From a virus, in IMG/VR virus record IMGVR_UViG_3300042946_000615, positions 1 to 64,000 of that record: 64,000 nt of DNA. One strand, written 5' to 3'. The translations under genes were made by a program, and so were the position numbers. Position 1 is the stretch's first letter; every line of letters starts with the position of its first letter. The notes under the pieces are model-generated. The model did no database searches. It was not told where the DNA came from and saw nothing but the letters and a program-made list of their open reading frames with translations. Of this stretch, positions 23,001 through 29,000 are shown in pieces.

Positions 23001-26000
23001 GTTTAATCCACTGTCTTGAAACATATTACCAAGGATTGAATTTGCTCCTTTATTACCAACTGCTGATGCCGATATGAGTACTGGTACTACTTCTAAGCGA
23101 CCTAAATCATACTGTGACTCTCCTATTGATCCAAGTATTCCGTTAGATAGATTAGAAAGATTTTTTTTTGTCTTTTTCTTAACTGATTCTATAGCTAATA
23201 AAGAAGTGTCTGGTCCATAGGGTGAATTAGATTTACCTGGTATCGGAAAGAAGTGCTCAGGTTTATAATCCTTTGGTCCGGCCCACTCAGCATTAGCTGG
23301 ATCATTATACCATTTAATTATATCGTCTTTATATTTTTCTGCTGATACTTGTAATTTATCTATAATCTCTGGATGATTATCATATAAATATCCTTGAATA
23401 TCATGAAAAGTTTCGTGAGCAAGAACTCCTTTGTGTTTTCCTCCAGCTGTCTTAATAATATCTTCGCCGCCTTGAAATAGTAGATTCTCATCTATAAAAG
23501 TTTTTAATGCACGATACTCATCGTCTGGTATAGTTTTTTTATTTTTTTCTAACCTATGTCTCATGGTTTTATAATGCAAACCACCCTGATAAAATGCTCC
23601 TGTTTGTTCTTCTGGTGGAACTTGTTCACTCTTGCCTAAAAGTATTGACATCATTGTGCTTCTACTTTTTTCAGCAAGAGTTCTTGGTGGTATAAATTCA
23701 ATAGGTTCTGCTTGTCCTGATGGCATTTTAAGATAGCCGTCAGACGTTAACATTTCTTTTGGTAAAATACTTGCAAGTATTTGTTTATACTCTTCTTCAA
23801 CTTTTCCACCTTTAGCAAACTTATAATGTATCGCTTCGTGCCCCTGACCCTTCAATCGCGTTATTGTTTCTAAATTATCGTCAATCATCTTTTGATAACC
23901 GGTAATCTTCTTATTTTGAGGACCGTCTGATCCTCTTATTTTTGATACGGGAATAGGCAGCCCTAATCTTGACAAGGTATCAGCCAATATTCCTGCTTGA
24001 TTCTGATTTCTGGCTGAAAGTATACTAATGTTATCAACAAGAGAAGGTTCCTGTTTGATTGCTTCGGATAAGTGTTGTCCTAGTGGGGTTAACTTTCCTT
24101 TTTTTAGCATCTGCTCAACTAGTGGAATATTATCTTTTTGAGATAAGTCTAATGAACCGTCTGGTTTTCTAATTTCTCCACCGGTAACTAGAGTATCATC
24201 AAAATCAAAAACCATTTCTTTAAATGGGCCGGTCGAGTTATTGTTTGGGAATATTTCTCCATACTTTTTAAGTAGTCCTCCGCCCGATAATTTCTGAACC
24301 ATCTTATCGTTCTTTGGTTCTGGGATTCCATATTGTGCTCTAAAATATCTTTGAAATTCTTCAACAGCCTTGCCTCTACTACCACTGTCTATTGTTCTTT
24401 TAACCTCTGTGGGAATATCAGGATCGATACCAAATATTTTTGCTGCTTTAGGTCCGATGCCCATTGGGAAGTCTATTGGACGAGTTCTTAAAGCGTCGTC
24501 TAATATTGTGGCATCTGCTGATCCAAAAATTTGTTCTAGTAAAGCGCCTTCAATATTGCCCTGACCTAATGTTTCTCTTTGTTTTTTACTTAATTTTTTT
24601 GGAGTAATTCCAAGAAGCTTAGATGCTCCACCGACAATTTCTTCTGTTTGACCACTAAGATAATCAATGACATTTTGATACTGTGTTGGTAATCCTCTCT
24701 GAACTATTGATGCGTCTATTGATCTTTCTTGGCCAGATGGATCGATTCCAAGATTCCAAGTTTCTGGCCCTAGTAATCCAGTATATCCTAATGGATTTAA
24801 TCCAACCAACCCTAACTGTTTGGAAGATAACACAGCATTAGTTGTATCTTCTAGGGCTGTAGCCCTTTGAATTCCTTGTGATTCATTAAATTTATCTATT
24901 AGGTAGTCTCTTGTTGCAGTATAGTAGGCGAGTTTATCTGCTTTTGTTTCTGGTCTAAAAGCAGAATTCCAATATTTTAGTTTTCCACCATCAGCAGTAT
25001 CTCTTACTGTTTTTCCTGAGAATGGACCAAAACTAGCGTCTGTCGGCAATCTTGATGTTCCAAATCTTTTTAGAATCTCTGATCCTTGTGCTGGTAATAT
25101 TCCGGAGGACTTTTTGACCTGGGTAGTCTTTTCTACATTTTTTAGTATTGCAGCTTCTAGTCCAGAAGGCATCGCTGTTGGAACTCCACCAAACTCACCA
25201 CTCATCTGTTCTGAAAGTTGTGCTGCTATAGTCTCTCTTGTTATGTCTGATGGCTGTGCAGATACGGAGGATTTTCTTGATGGATCTAGTCCATAAATTT
25301 CTGGATATTTAGCAGATAGTGCTCTGATAATGTTGAATGCTCTATAACCAAAGGCTCCTCTGGACGCTCTATCTCTTTGACTTCTGATGTCTTGAATTTG
25401 ACCAGCTATTTCTGGAGCATTTTGCTTTAGCTTAGCATTGACATTACCATAGGGGCCACCAGGGGCAGATGCTAGTAATCCACTAATCTCCGCATTAGAT
25501 TTTGCTTTGTCTTGATCAACAAATTTTTGTATTTCTTCAATCAGCATGGGAACCATCGTGCTACGATTTCTTAACTGTGCTCTGTTACCCATGAGAATCG
25601 ATGCTACTTCAGGATTAAGAAAACTAGTTAATGTTTTATCATCACCAGAAAATAACGCGTCTCTAACTTTAGTGGCACTGATATCTTCTATTCTTGGAAT
25701 ATCTTTAACATTCATTCCTGCTCTCTCATATTTACCAAGAACACCTTCTTCTTTTCCTGATGTTATAGCCATAGCTCCTTTTAATTTAGCAAATCTTCTT
25801 CTGTCTCCGCTTCCAGCAATTTCCATAAATTTTGACAAACCGCCAGCAGGCTGGTCTTGGGTACTAATCTGCGCATTTCCAAAGTTTATTTTACTTAATA
25901 GAGCTCTAAAATCTGCTGGGAAAATACCATATCGTGCAGCGTGTTCTATTCCTTCTTTACCGGCGATCATAGGAAGATCCGGAGCAACGCTCACAACAAT

Positions 26001-29000
26001 ATCTTCTAAAGAAGAGTTTGGATTTTTAGCTAACATATTATCCAATAGAGTATCTAGTGCTCCACGATGACCCCTGGTAGGAGGAGCAAAGCCTCCTGTA
26101 TAAAATCCACCAGCTTGAACTATTTCTGGCAATTCATTTTCTCTTTTACGTCTTAAGCCAAAACTGTCTTTTTTTCTTCCTAGTACAGTTGCCCTTTTGC
26201 CTAACTCATCTCTTAATATAGTCTCTTCTAAACCAAAATCAGAATTAGCACCGACTGTAGTACCTGGTTTACGACCGTATAATCCTTCTCCAGTAAGATC
26301 TCTACTACTTCTATTTGACCTTACTCTGTCTTGTTCATCTCTACTATTAGAGCTTAATATATATGCTCTATCAACATCTTTTAAATAAGAATCTAATTTA
26401 GTTTGACTAGCTGTTGAAGTTAGTACAAAAACCTCATTAACTTTTTCTATATCCTCAGGTGTTAATATTTGAGAGCGAGTTGTTTTTCTCAAAGTAGCAT
26501 CATCATTAGCTCCCTTACCAGTTGCCACACTACTTTTTCCACTTCCAGCAGCCCCAGCAATAGCCATGAATTTTGATAGTGATTTATTTTTTCGTGCTTT
26601 AGCAGCCAACTCTCCGAGTCTTGTTGTGTAATCACTAACATCAGTGATTCCAAGCTTTTCCATTGCTGGTCTAACCACTGTTGCATTAGCTGCGTCTCTT
26701 AGGACATCTGTATCAATTATACCAATATTCCTTAAAACTTGTCCACCGCGAGCAAATTTTTGAATTTTTCCGCCTCTAGCAAGTTCTAATTTGCCAGACT
26801 CATTCCATTTTCTTCCTGTTGTCAAAGAAGAATCCATAGTAAATCCGCTTGCTAAGTACCGACCAAATCCACCACCAACCTTTATCTTACTCGTATCTTT
26901 AAAATCAGCTATCTGTGTTTGTAGTGCTTTTGTACCTTCTTCGGCAGCTTTAGATGCTGTCATATCGTTTGAGACATAATAATCTGATGGAATGACGAAT
27001 CCGCTTGGTCCTTGTTTTGGTTTTCTTTTATTTTTATTTTTTTGTATATCTAATAAATTTACAGCTTTGGCTTCAGATACTCTACTGGTTTTATTACCAA
27101 TTTCATAGGTATCAAAATCAGCAATTCTAAAACTAGCAGTAAAGGGTTTTCCTGTGGGGGTAACTGTAGCAGTAAATGTATCTCCATCCGTGGCCTTTTG
27201 ATCTCCGTCTATACTTGCTACTTCTGCTGCTCCTCCTTTAGCAAATTTTTTCCTTTTACCTGCTCTTCCGCCACTCCTAATACTTCCACCACCACCATAC
27301 TTATTTATATTATGAAGATTATTTGATCCAATAGTTTCAACAGCTTTCTTTCTTATAACAAATTCTCCTGGCATTAACATAGCAGGAACAGTATCTCTAT
27401 TTCCTGATCCTGGAACAACGCCACCTCTGGCAAACTTACGAACAGGGCCGCCATCTGCAAATGGTTCTGATCTACCAGATCCCTTTTTATTATCTGGTCC
27501 TCCTCTGAACCCCTTATTAAATCCACCAGCAAATTGAGTTAATGCTTTTGCTCCTTTAAAAGCAAGCATAACGCTTAATGCAGGAAGTAGAGTTTTGCTA
27601 GCATCTGCAACCTTTATTAAAGCTCCAGATAATGACAACGCTCCTTTAACCAGCGTTTGGAATCCTTGACTTTGGCCTAGTTCTCTGAATAGTGCAAAAA
27701 ATTGTTCTCTAACTTTGCTAATTTGATTAGCCAAAGAGAGTTGTGCTTTTACAGCATCTCTGGCTAGCGAACCTTGTCCTTGTTGGGCCACTGCCAAAGC
27801 CTCTTGAGCTACTGAAAATTGTTGGATTAACGGAATAACCTTACCGATTTGTCGGAATCCACCAAGTTCTTCAACAATTCTAGAAAATTTTAAGTCTCTT
27901 GGATCAATAGAATTTAATCCTTCGCTTAATAACTGTACCGCTTTATAGGCTCCAACGAATTTACCCTGAGCATCAGTTAAATTAACACCAAACTCCTTTA
28001 GAGCATTAATTGTATCTCCTCGCTGCACGCGAGTAAAAATAGTTCTTAATCCAGTAGCAATAGTTTCTGCACTTTCACGAGTAGTTGCTCTAACGCTAGT
28101 AAACACAGCAATAAATTCATTAAGAGCATCAGTTCCGGTACTAACTCCTTTACTGGCTGTTGCAAACACTCCACCGGTACGCTGAATGGCTGCTATAATA
28201 TCACTAGCTTCAACAGCGAATTTAGCAGCAACGGTATTTACTGAGCCGAGTGCTGATTCTAATTCACCAGCGCCTATGCCGAACTGTCTCATTAAAGCGA
28301 TACTGCCTTCTACCGTTTCGTTCATACTGTCGAATGAAGGGGCTAAACTACTTAATGCTAAAGCTTTTAATGATCGTTCTGTGTCTTTTGCGCTCAATCC
28401 TGCCTGAGCTAAAGTTACAGCTACTGTTGTTAACTCTTTTGAACTAACGCCCAAAGAAGTGGATAAATCAGTAATTCTTGATTGTAATTGTGTTAGTCCT
28501 TTTAGTGACTGACCAGTAACTTGTTGTAATCTAACTAATTCCTTATCATATTCTATAAAAGCCTGAACACCCTTACTAATACTATTAGTCAAACCATAAA
28601 TAACACTGGTTACGGTAGCAAATGCAGTAAATCTTCTAACTGCTAATCCGGCCTGCTTACCGAAATCTTCCATCTCGTTAGTAACGCTAGAAAATGATGA
28701 TTTTGCTTTGGTTGCATTGTTATTTAAAGTGGATACTGATTTACTAATATTATTAACTTGTTGTGGAATATTATTAAGCTTAACAGAATTAACCGATTGA
28801 CCAAGCATCTTTATTGCAGAGGCGGCTGATGATGCGGACTTATTAGTTGCTGATAGTGTAGAATTTAATTTTTGTAATGCTGATGTTAGTGCTGTTACGT
28901 TTTTTGTTGCTGTTGGATCTAACTTAAAATTAACAGTAGCATTAACATTGCCAAGATCTTTCTTTATCTGAGCAGCTATCTGTTTAACATTTGTCGGCCC

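Noticed and set aside
25546-26070. 174-codon plus-strand open frame opposite the tape measure
   Set aside because: It lies wholly antisense to a well-supported gene with conserved motifs; no leader or neighbours on the plus strand. The same holds for all other plus-strand frames in the window.
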